From NCBI RefSeq assembly GCF_900603025.1, contig NZ_LR026975.1, positions 4,216,001 through 4,280,000 of the forward strand: a DNA stretch of 64,000 bases. Reading direction: 5' to 3'. Below the pieces are notes generated by a model, which had not been told where the DNA came from, made no database searches, and saw only the letters and a list, made by a program, of their open reading frames with translations. Shown one piece after another: positions 8,140 to 18,870 of the stretch. A program made the translations under genes and the position numbers. This DNA comes from Mycolicibacterium hassiacum DSM 44199 (GTDB lineage: Bacteria > Actinomycetota > Actinomycetes > Mycobacteriales > Mycobacteriaceae). Every line of letters begins with the position of its first letter. Position 1 is the stretch's first letter.

Positions 8140-8922
8140 GTGCCGAGACAGAGCGAGGAGCTGCGGCGTCGGATCGTCGCCGATATCAACGCCGGGGTTC
8201 CTGGCACCAAGCTCGGCAGCGAACGGGAACTCGCCGAGCGGTACGGCACCAGCCGGTCCAGCCTGCGCCAGGCGCTCGCCGCGCTGGAGGAGGCCGGCCT
8301 GATCCACCGGGTGATCGGCCGGGCCGGCGGCATCTTCATCAGCCACACCCAGGTCGAACGCAGCCTCACCGACGTGGTCGGGGTGCCGGCGTTTCTGGCC
8401 CGGCAGGGCTACGTCGCCGGCACCCGGGTGCTGTCGACCAAGATCACCGCCGCCGACCAGCGCACCCGCACCGCGCTGCGGCTCGAACCCGACGCGCTGG
8501 TGATCGAGATCCAGCGGGTCCGGCTGGCCGACGGCTCGCCGATCTCGTTGGAGCTGGCCCAGTTCCCCGCCGACCGGTTCCCGGGACTGCTCGAGCAGCA
8601 GCTCGGCGGGTCGCTCTACGAGCTGCTGGAGAGCCAGTACGGGCTGGTCGCGGCCCGCGCCGACGAACGCATCGAGGCGGTCAACGCCACCGCCGAGGAG
8701 GCCTCGCTGCTCGACATCGAGCCGGACTCGGCGCTGCTGCTGATCACCCGGGTCACCTACGACCAGGACGACCGGCCCTACGAGTTCTCCCGCGACCTGT
8801 TCCGCGGCGACCGCACCTGCCTGGCCGTCACCGCCCAGGGCCGCGGCGTGGCGGCGGCCGAACCGGCCGACACCGCCTCGGTGTCGCTGCAGCGCCAGGG
8901 GGTGGAGGTCAAGGCCGGTTAA
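8140..8922 (+). CDS. GntR-family regulator with UTRA ligand domain
   Basis: About 260 residues. The N-terminal winged helix includes KLGSERELAERYGTSRSSLRQALAALEEAGLI. A UTRA domain from about residue 85 contains IQRVRLADGSPISLELAQFP and the terminal hydrophobic core. GTG 8140 is chosen because GGAGG (8131-8135) precedes it and the earlier TTG at 8107 lies inside the operator. HutC-type UTRA domains bind small effectors, so this protein probably senses the substrate or an intermediate and controls the operon. It is the last gene in the same direction as the BMC operon, with a promoter and operator of its own. Confidence 0.85.
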   Translation: MPRQSEELRRRIVADINAGVPGTKLGSERELAERYGTSRSSLRQALAALEEAGLIHRVIGRAGGIFISHTQVERSLTDVVGVPAFLARQGYVAGTRVLSTKITAADQRTRTALRLEPDALVIEIQRVRLADGSPISLELAQFPADRFPGLLEQQLGGSLYELLESQYGLVAARADERIEAVNATAEEASLLDIEPDSALLLITRVTYDQDDRPYEFSRDLFRGDRTCLAVTAQGRGVAAAEPADTASVSLQRQGVEVKAG

Positions 8923-8936
8923 CGGAACCGGCGGGC

Positions 8937-8942
8937 TAGATT
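8937..8942 (+). promoter_or_regulatory. Leaderless -10 box for gluQ
   Basis: TAGATT lies 6 nt before GTG 8949. There is no purine-rich ribosome site, as expected for a leaderless transcript. Confidence 0.6.
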
Positions 8943-8948
8943 GCGCAC

Positions 8949-9836
8949 GTGACGAGTCCGTCCTCCGGGGCCGGCCGGTTCGCCCCGAGCCCGTCGGCCG
9001 ACCTGCACATCGGCAACCTGCGCACCGCGGTGCTGGCCTGGCTGTTCGCCCGCTCCTCCGGCCGCCGGTTCCTGCTGCGCGTGGAGGATCTCGACGACCG
9101 CACCTCCCGCGAGATCGGCGAGCGGCAACTGGCCGACCTGGCCGCGATCGGGGTGACCTCCGACGAACCGGTGCAGTGGCAGTCCGACCACCGGGACCGC
9201 TACGAGCGGGTCATCGACCAGCTGGTCGAGGCCGGCATGGTCTACGAATGCTACTGCAGCAGAAAAGACATCGCTCAGGCGCCGCGTGCCCCGCACGCCC
9301 CGCAGGGGGCATACCCGGGCACCTGCCGCGACCTGACCGAAGCCGAACGCGACCGCCGCCGCGCCGAGATCGGCCGGCCACCGGCGCTGCGGCTGCGCAC
9401 CGACACCTTCAGCTACACCGTGACCGATCTGCTGCACGGCGAATACACCGGCCTGGTGGACGATTTCGTGATCCGCCGGGGTGACGGGGTGCCGGCCTAC
9501 AACCTGGTGGTGGTGATCGACGACGCCGAGTCCGGCATCGACCAGGTGGTGCGCGGCGACGACCTGCTGTCGTCCTCGCCGCGGCAGGCCTACCTGGCGC
9601 GGCTGCTGGGCTACCCGGAGCCGACGTACGCACACGTGCCGCTGGTGCTCAACGCCGACGGCGCGCGGCTGGCCAAACGGGACGGCGCGGTCACCCTCGC
9701 CGAGATCGGGGTGCAGCGCGCGCTGCGCCGGATCGCAGACTCGCTGGGCTACCGCGCCACCGACGTCGAAGGCATGCTGGCCGAGTTCGACCCCGCCCGG
9801 CTCCCGAAGCAGCCCTGGATTTACCGCCCCGACTGA
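8949..9836 (+). CDS. gluQ: Glutamyl-Q tRNA(Asp) synthetase
   Basis: 295 residues, the length of GluQ-RS enzymes, which lack the anticodon-binding half of GluRS. The class I signature is [11 protein letters not shown], the KMSKS-like loop is [11 protein letters not shown], and [11 protein letters not shown] is GluRS-like. Zinc ligands fit C-x-C in CYCSRKDI and the later YPGTC. The enzyme activates glutamate and attaches it to the queuosine base in tRNA-Asp rather than to the acceptor end. A tgt gene that installs queuine lies about 5 kb downstream. GTG 8949 is preferred because of the TAGATT box in front. Confidence 0.92.
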   Translation: MTSPSSGAGRFAPSPSADLHIGNLRTAVLAWLFARSSGRRFLLRVEDLDDRTSREIGERQLADLAAIGVTSDEPVQWQSDHRDRYERVIDQLVEAGMVYECYCSRKDIAQAPRAPHAPQGAYPGTCRDLTEAERDRRRAEIGRPPALRLRTDTFSYTVTDLLHGEYTGLVDDFVIRRGDGVPAYNLVVVIDDAESGIDQVVRGDDLLSSSPRQAYLARLLGYPEPTYAHVPLVLNADGARLAKRDGAVTLAEIGVQRALRRIADSLGYRATDVEGMLAEFDPARLPKQPWIYRPD

Positions 9837-9869
9837 GCAGAACGCTTCCGCAACCCCCGCCGGGTGCAG

Positions 9870-9875
9870 TACCTT
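9870..9875 (+). promoter_or_regulatory. Leaderless -10 box for the ABC importer
   Basis: TACCTT lies 6 nt before GTG 9882. This supports 9882 over the in-frame GTG at 9864, which would place the box inside the gene. Confidence 0.5.
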
Positions 9876-9881
9876 CCGCCG

Positions 9882-11345
9882 GTGCACCGAAACCGCCGGC
9901 GGGTGCTACCCGCTCTTCTGCTGTTCGTGGCGGTGATCGCCGGGGTGGCCGGTTGCGGCTCCTCCCGCGACGCCGGCACCGATCCGATCAAGGCCGCGGG
10001 GGTGCTCCGGGTCGGCACCGAGGGCGTCTACCCGCCGTACTCCTTCCACGACCCCGCGCAGGGCGGCCGACTGGCCGGCTACGACGTCGACGTTGCCCGC
10101 GCCGTCGCCGAGAAACTCGGCGTGCGAGTCGAGTTCGTCGAGACGTCATGGGATTCGATCTTCGCCGCACTGGAGGCGGGCCGGTTCGACGTCGTCGCCA
10201 ACGAGGTGACCATCACCGATGAGCGCAAGGCGAAATACGACCTCTCCGAGCCGTATTCGATCGCCGAAGGGGTGATCGTCACCCGCGCCGACGACGACTC
10301 GATCACCTCGCTGGCCGACCTGAAGGGCAGGCGCGCAGCGCAGAGCCCGACCAGCAACTGGGCGCGGGTGGCCCGCGACGCCGGTGCGGAGATCGTGTCG
10401 GTGGACGGGTTCGCGCAGGCGATCAGCGTGCTCAACGACGGACGCGTCGACGCCGTGGTCAACGACAGCCTGTCGGTGCTGGCGTATCAGGCCGAGCACC
10501 CGGACGCGGCGATCAAGGTGGCCGCCACCACCGGTGAGCGCAGCGAGCAGGCGTTCGCCGCCCGCAAGAACAGCGGGCTGCTGCCCGAACTGAACCGGGC
10601 GCTCGACGAGCTGCGCGCCGACGGCACCCTGACCGAGATCTCGCGCAAGTACCTCGACACCGACCTGTCGCGGTCCACGCCGCGCAGCACCGTGCAGCTG
10701 ATCCTCGACAATCTGTGTCCGCTGGCGCGCGCGGCGATCGAGGAGACGATCCCGCTGACCGTGATCAGCTTCGTCATCGGCCTGGTGATCGCGCTGGTGG
10801 TGGCGCTGGCGCGGCTGTCGTCGAACGTGCTGCTGTCCGGGCTGGCCCGGATGTACATCTCGCTGATCCGCGGCACCCCGCTGCTGGTGCAGCTGTTCCT
10901 GGTGTTCTACGCGCTGCCGCAGATCGGGGTGCGCATCGACCCGTTCCCCGCCGCGGTCATCGCGTTCAGCCTCAACGTCGGCGGCTACGCGGCCGAGATC
11001 ATCCGGTCGGCGATCCTGTCCATCCCGAAGGGCCAGTGGGAGGCCGCCCAGACGATCGGGCTGAACTACGTCGACACCTACCGGCGGATCATCCTGCCGC
11101 AGGCCACCCGGGTGGCGGTGCCGCCGCTGTCGAACACGTTGATCTCGCTGGTGAAGGACACCTCGCTGGCGTCGACGATCCTGGTGACCGAACTGTTCCG
11201 CACCGCGCAGAACGTCGCCGCGCCGACGTTCGAGTTCTTCGCGCTCTACGGTACTGCGGCCCTGTACTACTGGGTCATCTGCCTGGTGCTGTCGTTCGGC
11301 CAGAGTCGGCTCGAGCGTCGACTGGAAAGGTATGTGGCCCGATGA
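9882..11345 (+). CDS. Polar amino acid ABC importer: binding protein fused to permease
   Basis: 487 residues. A basic start, hydrophobic segment and lipobox VAGC (C25) mark it as an anchored lipoprotein. Residues about 35-260 are an SBP family 3 domain (GVLRVGTEGVYPPYSF, FDVVANEVTITDERKAKYD). Residues about 280-487 are the permease, with the EAA loop around AAQTIGLNYVDTYRRIILPQ. The fusion puts the receptor on its own translocator, as in GlnP proteins. The stop overlaps the ATPase start (ATGA). The substrate is probably glutamine, glutamate or another polar amino acid; the exact one cannot be read. Confidence 0.9.
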   Translation: MHRNRRRVLPALLLFVAVIAGVAGCGSSRDAGTDPIKAAGVLRVGTEGVYPPYSFHDPAQGGRLAGYDVDVARAVAEKLGVRVEFVETSWDSIFAALEAGRFDVVANEVTITDERKAKYDLSEPYSIAEGVIVTRADDDSITSLADLKGRRAAQSPTSNWARVARDAGAEIVSVDGFAQAISVLNDGRVDAVVNDSLSVLAYQAEHPDAAIKVAATTGERSEQAFAARKNSGLLPELNRALDELRADGTLTEISRKYLDTDLSRSTPRSTVQLILDNLCPLARAAIEETIPLTVISFVIGLVIALVVALARLSSNVLLSGLARMYISLIRGTPLLVQLFLVFYALPQIGVRIDPFPAAVIAFSLNVGGYAAEIIRSAILSIPKGQWEAAQTIGLNYVDTYRRIILPQATRVAVPPLSNTLISLVKDTSLASTILVTELFRTAQNVAAPTFEFFALYGTAALYYWVICLVLSFGQSRLERRLERYVAR

Positions 11346-12097
11346 CCGACTATCGTGTCCGCGCCGAGAACGTGCGGAAAGCCTTCGGCGACCACGAGGT
11401 TCTCAAGGGTGTGTCGTTCAGCGTCGAGAAGGGCTCGGTGACGACGATCATCGGGCCGTCGGGTTCCGGGAAGACGACACTGCTGCGGGCGCTCAACGCG
11501 CTCGACGTCCCGGACGCCGGGGTGATCCGGGTCGGCGACGTCGAGATCGATTTCGGCAAACCGGTTTCCAAGGACGCGCTGCGGCGTTACCGCGCTCAGA
11601 GCGGGTTCGTGTTCCAGGGCCACAACCTGTTCCCGCACAAGACGGTCCTGGAGAACGTCACGCTGGGCCCGATCGTCGCGCAGCACCGGCCGCGTGCCGA
11701 AGCCGAGGCCGAGGCGCTCGAACTGCTCGACAAGGTGGGGCTGACCGACCGCCGGGACCACTACCCGTTCCAGCTGTCCGGCGGTCAACAGCAGCGGGTC
11801 GGTATCGCGCGGGCGCTGGCGCTGCGCCCGAAGGTGGTGCTGTTCGACGAGCCGACCTCGGCGCTGGACCCGGAACTGGTCGGCGAGGTGCTGTCGGTCA
11901 TCCGCGACCTCGCCGTCGAGGGCTGGACCCTGGTGATCGTCACCCACGAGATCCAGTTCGCCAGACAGGTCTCCGACCAGGTGCTGTTCACCGACAACGG
12001 GGTGATCCTGGAGCAGGGCCCGCCCGCCGCGGTGATCGGCAACCCGACGCACGAGCGCACCCGCCGGTTCCTCGACCGGATCCTCAACCCGCTGTAG
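11342..12097 (+). CDS. Amino acid ABC importer ATPase
   Basis: 251 residues. Walker A is GPSGSGKTT, the Q-loop lies in GFVFQGHNLFPH, the ABC signature is LSGGQQQR, Walker B is VVLFDEPTSALD and the switch histidine is VTHE. This is the polar amino acid (GlnQ-like) subgroup and it completes the importer with the upstream fusion protein through a 4-bp overlap. The gene ends 78 bp before a convergent gene. That gap holds only a weak dyad and no convincing terminator. Confidence 0.93.
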   Translation: MTDYRVRAENVRKAFGDHEVLKGVSFSVEKGSVTTIIGPSGSGKTTLLRALNALDVPDAGVIRVGDVEIDFGKPVSKDALRRYRAQSGFVFQGHNLFPHKTVLENVTLGPIVAQHRPRAEAEAEALELLDKVGLTDRRDHYPFQLSGGQQQRVGIARALALRPKVVLFDEPTSALDPELVGEVLSVIRDLAVEGWTLVIVTHEIQFARQVSDQVLFTDNGVILEQGPPAAVIGNPTHERTRRFLDRILNPL

Positions 12098-12175
12098 TCC
12101 GCTCGCCGAAACCACGGAAGTTGACGGATTTTCGCGATTTTCCGGCAACAAGCGTGGTCTGGGCGCGCGAAGTTC

Positions 12176-13465
12176 TCAGCGGACCGTCGCGAGGATCTCG
12201 TCGCGGAACTGCGGGTGGGCGATCGCGGCCAGGGCCTCGGCGCGCTCGCGGACCGTCTTACCCTCCAGCTCGGCGGCGCCGTATTCGGTGATGACGATGT
12301 CCACCTGATGGCGGGGCGTGGTGACGACGGCGCCGGCGTCCAGCCGGGCCACGATCCGCGAGCGCAGCACACCGTTCTGCTCCACCGTCGACGGCAGACA
12401 GATCAGCGACCGGTCCGACAGCTCCAGCCCGGCGCCGGCCACGAAATCCTCCGCACCGCCGATTCCGCTGAACTGCCGGCCGTCGATGGTGTCGGCGACG
12501 ACCTGCCCGTGCGCGTCGACCGCGAGCGCCCCGTTGATCGAGATCATGGTGTGGTTGGCGGCGATCACCTCCGGCGCGTTGACGATGCCGACCGGCAGGA
12601 ACGCCACCTCCGGGTTGCCGTCGAGCCAGCTGTAGAGGTCGGGCGAGCCGAACGCGAACGTCGTCACGCTCAGCCCGTGGTACTGACCCTTGTGCGTGTT
12701 GGTGACCTTGCCGGCGCGGTGCAGCCTCATGCACCCGTCGGTGAACATCTCGCTGTGCAGCCCGAAGTCGCCCTTGTCGCCCTCGGCGAGCAGGGTGGCG
12801 ATCTGGCTCGGGATCGACCCGATCCCGGTCTGCAGGGTGGCGCCGGACGGGATGTATTTGACCGCGTGCGCGGCGATCGCCCGGTCCACGTCCGACGGCG
12901 GGGTATCGACACCGGGCAGCGCCAGCGGCGCCTCGGTGGAGCGCACCAGGATGTCGATCTCGTCGACGTGCACGGCGTGACGGTATTCGCCGTGTCCGAA
13001 GGTGCGCGGGAAGCGCTGCGCCGCCTCGACGATCAGGATCCGGTCGGGATCGGCTCCGGCGCGGTGGATCTCGTCGACGGTGCCGCCGGCGTGCAGCGAC
13101 AGTGAGCACCAACCGTCGGCGTCGGGTTCGGTGGCGACGGTGGTCATCACCCGCGGGTTCTGCTGCTGCAGCAGCGGGCCGAAGCGGCGGAAGTCGGAGG
13201 GGACGAACTCGATGCGCGCGCCCTGCGTGATCAGCGCGCGTTCCAGCGGGCCGAAGAACCCGGAGTAGTAGCGCACGCCGGGCCGGGTGAACAGGTCGGT
13301 GCCGACCGCCAGCAGCGCGCCGTACACCCGCAGGTCGGTCCAGTCGTCGCGGTCACCGAGTGCCCGCAGCAGCGCCGGCGGCTGACCCGGCCCCAGCGGG
13401 ATGCCCAGCGTGTCGTCGGGGTGCAGGCGTGCGGCGGCCTGCTCGGCGGTCAGTTCGATCGGCAT
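12176..13465 (-). CDS. Acetyl-CoA hydrolase/transferase family CoA-transferase
   Basis: 429 residues, related to 4-hydroxybutyrate and succinyl CoA-transferases. The expected catalytic glutamate is E239 in GLHSEMFTDG, close to the position in 4-hydroxybutyrate CoA-transferase. GIGSIPSQI and FSGIGGAEDFVAGA are further family motifs. It would exchange CoA between acetyl-CoA and a short carboxylic acid. It lies just downstream of the saccharopine-dehydrogenase-like gene in the same direction (30 bp from its extended frame), so co-transcription is possible. The acid substrate is not identifiable. Confidence 0.88.
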   Translation of the reverse strand: MPIELTAEQAAARLHPDDTLGIPLGPGQPPALLRALGDRDDWTDLRVYGALLAVGTDLFTRPGVRYYSGFFGPLERALITQGARIEFVPSDFRRFGPLLQQQNPRVMTTVATEPDADGWCSLSLHAGGTVDEIHRAGADPDRILIVEAAQRFPRTFGHGEYRHAVHVDEIDILVRSTEAPLALPGVDTPPSDVDRAIAAHAVKYIPSGATLQTGIGSIPSQIATLLAEGDKGDFGLHSEMFTDGCMRLHRAGKVTNTHKGQYHGLSVTTFAFGSPDLYSWLDGNPEVAFLPVGIVNAPEVIAANHTMISINGALAVDAHGQVVADTIDGRQFSGIGGAEDFVAGAGLELSDRSLICLPSTVEQNGVLRSRIVARLDAGAVVTTPRHQVDIVITEYGAAELEGKTVRERAEALAAIAHPQFRDEILATVR

Positions 13466-13495
13466 GGCGAGAACCTACCGTGCCGCCGCGCCGGA

Positions 13496-14704
13496 CTAGC
13501 GGAGTTCCTTTCGGCCCCAGGGTGAGCCGTACTCGGTGAGCAGGTCCAGGAACGGCACCGCGTCGAACGCCTCCGGACCCAGCACCCCGGCGCCGCTTCA
13601 GCTGCCGCGGGCCAGAAGTTCCAGCGCGACAACGGGATTGATCGCGGTCTGCCAGACCACGCACTGGTGGCCGTATTCGGCCATCGACCACTCGTTGTCG
13701 ACGACGTGGTACAGATACGTCGAGCGCGGGTTGCCGTCCCTGCCCGTTCCGGTCACCCACAGCCCCGCGCAGGTCTTGCCGCGCATCCTCGGGCCGAGGC
13801 CGGCCGGGTCGGGCAGGCAGGCGGCCACCACGTCGCGCGGGCTGACCTCGACGGGCCCGACCTTCACCTTCTCGGTGCGGTCCAGCCCGAGCTTGTGCAG
13901 CGTCTTGAGCACGCCGATGAACTCCTCGCCGAGCCCGTACTTGAACGTCACGCGCTTGCACTCGACCCAGCGCGGCATCAGCAGCACTTCCTCGTGCTCG
14001 ACGTTGACGCACTCGACGGGGCCGATGCCCTCGGGGAAGTCGAACACCTCCGGCTCGCTGAACGGCTCGGTGGTGTACCAGCCGCGGTCGGCCTCCCAGA
14101 TGACCGGCGGGTTGAGGCACTCCTCGATCGTGGTCCAGATCGAGAACGACGGCGCGAACTCGTAGCCGTCGACGGTCAGGTTCGACCCGTCGCGGGTGCC
14201 CAGTTCGTCGATCTCGGAGAACAGGTGGTCGGCGGCGTAGCGGGCGAACACGTCCGACAGGCCGGGCTCGACGCCGATGCCGACCAGCGCCAGCCGTCCC
14301 GCCTGCCGCCACCGGTCCGCAAGCGCGAACTGCTCGTCGCCGAGCTTCACCCCGGGCAGCTCGTAGGGGCGGTCCGGGTGCGGGCTCGACAGGCTCATCG
14401 CCATGTCCAGGTAGTCCGCCCCGCCGTCCAGCGCGCCGGTGAAGATCGGCATGACGAACCGCGGGTCGACGGCGTTGAGCACGTGGGTGATCCGGTGGGC
14501 GCGCACCGCCTCGGCCACCGCGTCCGCCGACGACGCGTCGAGCCGGGTGGCCACGAACCGCGGATCGGCGACCGCCTCGGCCGCCCGCCTGGCGCGGTTC
14601 TGGTCGTAGTCCGCGACCACGACCGTGTCGAAGAAGTCGCGGCGCACCGCGATGGAGCAGAACGCCGCCCCCACCCCGCCGGCGCCGACCAGGAGGATCC
14701 GCAT
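13496..14704 (-). pseudogene. Saccharopine dehydrogenase-like gene interrupted by an in-frame TGA
   Basis: The open part runs from ATG 14704 to TGA at 13600-13598 (368 residues). It has a Rossmann start (ILLVGAGGVGAAF) and saccharopine-reductase features (VLNAVDPRFV, LVGIGVEPGLSDVFA). The same frame continues past the TGA for 33 codons to a TAG at 13498-13496, reading SGAGVLGPEAFDAV then PFLDLLTEYGSPWG. This looks like the ordinary C-terminus of the family. Related proteins, as I recall, carry tryptophan (TGG) where TGA stands. The gene is therefore a recent nonsense mutant, a sequencing error, or a readthrough case. If truncated, it would lose the C-terminal 33 residues. Confidence 0.7.
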
Positions 14705-14802
14705 GTCGGCAACCTAACCGATCTGCGACTGATTCGCTGGCCAACCCGGATTAAGACAACTGATTACGCACTATTCGAGCTGGATCACCACGAAAAGCGC
14801 AG

Positions 14803-16502
<1,700 letters not shown>

Positions 16503-16611
16503 GAGCCGAATAGGTTTTGACCGAAAACCGGCGATCGGTGTGATCTCGCCCACCATACTGCTGGAGATGACCCGGCCCCGACGGGTCACGGCAACGAAGA
16601 GGAGACCAGTG

Positions 16612-17124
16612 GTGAAACGTGGGTTCATAGCCGCCGTAGGCGGCGCGGCGATCGTGATCGCCGGACTATCCGGATGTTCCTCGGACGACAAGTCCGACTC
16701 CGACAGCACCACCACCTCGTCGACAGCCGCCACGACGACCACAGTGGAGACAGACACCACCACCGTCACCGCTGAGGCCGGCCCGGGTGAGGCGAAGGTG
16801 ACGATCGACGGCCAGGCGCAGGAGATCTCCGGGACCGTGGCCTGCTCCGCGATGGGCGGCAACTTCAACATCGCGATCGGCGACGCCCCTTCGGGTATCA
16901 CCGTGGTGATCAGCGAAGGCGACGAACCCACCGTGCAGTCCGTGGCCCTGGGCAACGTCGGCGGCGTCAGCCTGGGCTACCAGCAGGGCACCGGTCAGGG
17001 CGACGCCAAGGCCGAGAAGGACGGCAACACCTACAAGGTGAGCGGCACCGCGACCGGGGTGGACATGGCCAACCCGGTGCAGCAGGTCACCAAACCGTTC
17101 GAGATCGAGGTCAGCTGCCCGTAA
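16612..17124 (+). CDS. LpqH-family lipoprotein, second copy
   Basis: 170 residues. GTG 16612 is preferred to 16609 because AGAGGAG (16598-16604) is then 7 nt away. The lipobox is LSGC (C22). A Ser/Thr/Asp-rich linker (residues 23-58) precedes the LpqH domain: [19 protein letters not shown], then [16 protein letters not shown] and the final cysteine EIEVSCP. Such Thr-rich linkers are O-mannosylated in the 19-kDa antigen. Together with the upstream gene it forms a tandem paralog pair. Confidence 0.9.
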   Translation: MKRGFIAAVGGAAIVIAGLSGCSSDDKSDSDSTTTSSTAATTTTVETDTTTVTAEAGPGEAKVTIDGQAQEISGTVACSAMGGNFNIAIGDAPSGITVVISEGDEPTVQSVALGNVGGVSLGYQQGTGQGDAKAEKDGNTYKVSGTATGVDMANPVQQVTKPFEIEVSCP

Positions 17125-17138
17125 GGCGTGACCCATCG

Positions 17139-17169
17139 ACGGCGGCGTCCCGGATCGGGGCGCCGCCGT
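17139..17169 (+). terminator. Hairpin after the LpqH-like pair
   Basis: ACGGCGGCG and CGCCGCCGT pair as a 9-bp GC stem around a 13-nt loop, 14 nt after the stop. There is only a short T-rich tail, so this is an intrinsic terminator of the mycobacterial (tract-poor) kind. It also faces the convergent gene ending at 17182. Confidence 0.55.
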
Positions 17170-17181
17170 TGTCGTCGGGGG

Positions 17182-17523
17182 TCAGACCGGCGGCAGGGTG
17201 TAGCCGGCGGCCGAGTTGCGCAGCTGCCAGATCTGGGCCGGGCACAACTCGTTGACGGCCTGATTGATCAGGTAGGCGCCCTGGTAGTAGTCGGTGGTGT
17301 GGAAGTCGGCTTTCACCTGCTCGACGAGTTCGCCGTAGCCCATCTTGGCCGCGACGCGGTCGCAGATGCTGTTGCCGTAGGCGATCGCGGTCTCCGCGTT
17401 CGGGAAGTTGTAGCCCGGGCGGACGTGCACGTTGACCAGGTAAGCGACTACATCGGCATGAGCCGTCGGCGCCAGGGTGACAGCGGCGGCCGAGGCTGCA
17501 ACTGCGGCGAACACGAGCTTCAT
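17182..17523 (-). CDS. Secreted DUF732 protein
   Basis: 113 residues with a cleavable signal peptide of about 23 residues ending APTAHA-D. The mature part contains NAETAIAYGNSICDRVAAKMGY and NQAVNELCPAQIWQL, with two cysteines, typical of the mycobacterial DUF732 family of small secreted proteins of unknown function. It converges on the LpqH-like pair. Confidence 0.85.
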   Translation of the reverse strand: MKLVFAAVAASAAAVTLAPTAHADVVAYLVNVHVRPGYNFPNAETAIAYGNSICDRVAAKMGYGELVEQVKADFHTTDYYQGAYLINQAVNELCPAQIWQLRNSAAGYTLPPV

Positions 17524-17558
17524 GGAGCAAACCCTATCGCGACCGCCGCCGGGAATCT

Positions 17559-17564
17559 TAGGCT
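17559..17564 (+). promoter_or_regulatory. Leaderless -10 box, secreted protein
   Basis: TAGGCT lies 7 nt before ATG 17572. No ribosome site is present. Confidence 0.5.
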
Positions 17565-17571
17565 TGGGCGC

Positions 17572-17952
17572 ATGAAACTTTCGGCTGCAGTGGCGCTGAC
17601 GGGCGGACTGGCGGCTGCGCTGGCCGCCGGGTTTGTCGCAACCGCGACGGCATCGGCCACCCCGGCCACCTGCGACGGCGCCGAATGTGTGCCCTACGTG
17701 TCCAAGCCGGTCAGCGCGGGCGAGCACTGCGTGCAGAACACCCGCTACAACTGGGGGCTGGACGCCGCCGGCAACACCCTGGCCTGCAGTTCCCGCAGCG
17801 TCTGGGTGCCCGCGCCGCCGCTCGTCGGCGTCCGGACCCTGCGGTCACCGTGCGGCGACACCCGGGGGGTGGCCCAGACTCCGGACGGGGTGCCGCTCAG
17901 TTGCGTCAACGGCGCGTGGAGCGCGGACTACAGCTGGACCTTCTACCGGTAG
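17572..17952 (+). CDS. Small secreted cysteine-containing protein
   Basis: 126 residues. A signal peptide of about 28 residues (ending SATP-like after TATAS) precedes a mature domain with six cysteines: CDGAEC, HCVQN, LACSS, SPCGDT and LSCVN. The even number suggests disulphides in the envelope. I do not recognise the family. It is divergent from the DUF732 gene (48 bp apart), and the two may share a control region. Confidence 0.75.
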   Translation: MKLSAAVALTGGLAAALAAGFVATATASATPATCDGAECVPYVSKPVSAGEHCVQNTRYNWGLDAAGNTLACSSRSVWVPAPPLVGVRTLRSPCGDTRGVAQTPDGVPLSCVNGAWSADYSWTFYR

Positions 17953-18019
17953 GTCACAGCCGGATGTCGGAGCCGGCCCGGACGTGAGTTCCGGGCCGAT
18001 TACGGGTACAAATTCGGTC

Positions 18020-18457
18020 GTGGCCATCGATGCGCACCCTCGCCCCGTCGACTCGCTGCGCATCGACGTTCCCGCATGCGCCGACCGGCTCGCCGACATC
18101 CGGCACCGCCTGATCGACTGGTTGACCCCGATCGGGCTGTCCGCCGAGGACATCGCCGACATAGTGCTGGTGGTCAACGAGGCCGCGACGAACTGCATCG
18201 AGCACGCCTACCGCGATGTCGACGACGGTGTGATCCGCCTGAGCGCCGAGGACGACGGCCGGCGGATCTTCGTCGACATCACCGACTTCGGGGTGTGGCG
18301 GCCGCCCGCGGCGGCACCGGACAGCACCCGCGGCCGGGGGCTGCCGCTGATCCGCGCGATCACCGCCGAGGTCGACATCGACGCGTCGGCCGGCGGCACC
18401 ACGGTCCGGATGACGTTCAGCCCGTCGCGTCAGGTCTGCGGCAACCGCACCACCTGA
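18020..18457 (+). CDS. RsbW-like ATP-binding protein (anti-sigma factor / serine kinase fold)
   Basis: 145 residues with a stand-alone HATPase domain. The N-box is NEAATNCIEHAY, a G1-like stretch is TDFGVWRPP and the G2 loop is RGRGLPLI. Proteins of this kind phosphorylate STAS anti-anti-sigma factors or hold sigma factors. GTG 18020 follows TACAAAT (18007-18013), a possible leaderless -10. The 3' end overlaps the convergent response-regulator gene by 28 bp. No STAS or sigma gene is in the window, so its partners are unknown. Confidence 0.8.
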   Translation: MAIDAHPRPVDSLRIDVPACADRLADIRHRLIDWLTPIGLSAEDIADIVLVVNEAATNCIEHAYRDVDDGVIRLSAEDDGRRIFVDITDFGVWRPPAAAPDSTRGRGLPLIRAITAEVDIDASAGGTTVRMTFSPSRQVCGNRTT

Positions 18458-18870
18458 ACGAAGAACTCGTCGATCTGACGGACCGCGTTCATGAACTGGT
18501 CGAGGTCCACCGGTTTGGTGACGTAGGCGTTGGCGTGGAGCTGGTAGCTGCGCACGATGTCCTCCTCGGCGGACGACGTGGTCAGCACTACCACCGGGAT
18601 GTGCTTGAGGTCGGGGTCGGACTTGATCCGGCGCAGCAGTTCCCGACCGTCGTACTTCGGCAGGTTCAGGTCCAGCAGCACCAGATCCGGTCGCGGCGCG
18701 TCGGCGAACCGGCCGCGCCGGTACAGGAAGTCCAGCCCTTCGGCGCCGTCCCGGGCCACGTGCAGTGTGTTGTTGATCTTGTTGTGTTCGAACGCTTCTC
18801 GGGTGATCAGCTCGTCGCCGGGGTCGTCCTCGACAAGCAGAACGTCGATCGCCCGCCCTTTTTCGGTCAA
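18430..18870 (-). CDS. Single-domain response regulator (Rcp1/CheY-like)
   Basis: 146 residues, receiver domain only. The acidic pair is in VEDDPGDE, the phospho-acceptor is D67 (LLDLNLP), the switch threonine is in VVLTTSSAEEDI and the lysine is in VTKPVD. The loops resemble the Rcp1 group that partners phytochrome-like and CHASE3 kinases. The start is TTG 18870, overlapping the kinase stop (TTGA), with GAAGGGG before it. It has no output domain, so it must act through protein contacts. Confidence 0.88.
   Translation of the reverse strand: MTEKGRAIDVLLVEDDPGDELITREAFEHNKINNTLHVARDGAEGLDFLYRRGRFADAPRPDLVLLDLNLPKYDGRELLRRIKSDPDLKHIPVVVLTTSSAEEDIVRSYQLHANAYVTKPVDLDQFMNAVRQIDEFFVQVVRLPQT

Noticed and set aside
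12098..12175. Terminator between the ABC ATPase and the CoA-transferase genes
   Set aside because: Only a 6-bp inverted repeat (ACCACG / CGTGGT) with a long loop could be found; too weak to call.
13598..13600. TGA as a selenocysteine codon
   Set aside because: No selenoprotein family resemblance or obvious downstream stem typical of SECIS was seen, and relatives appear to have tryptophan rather than cysteine there.
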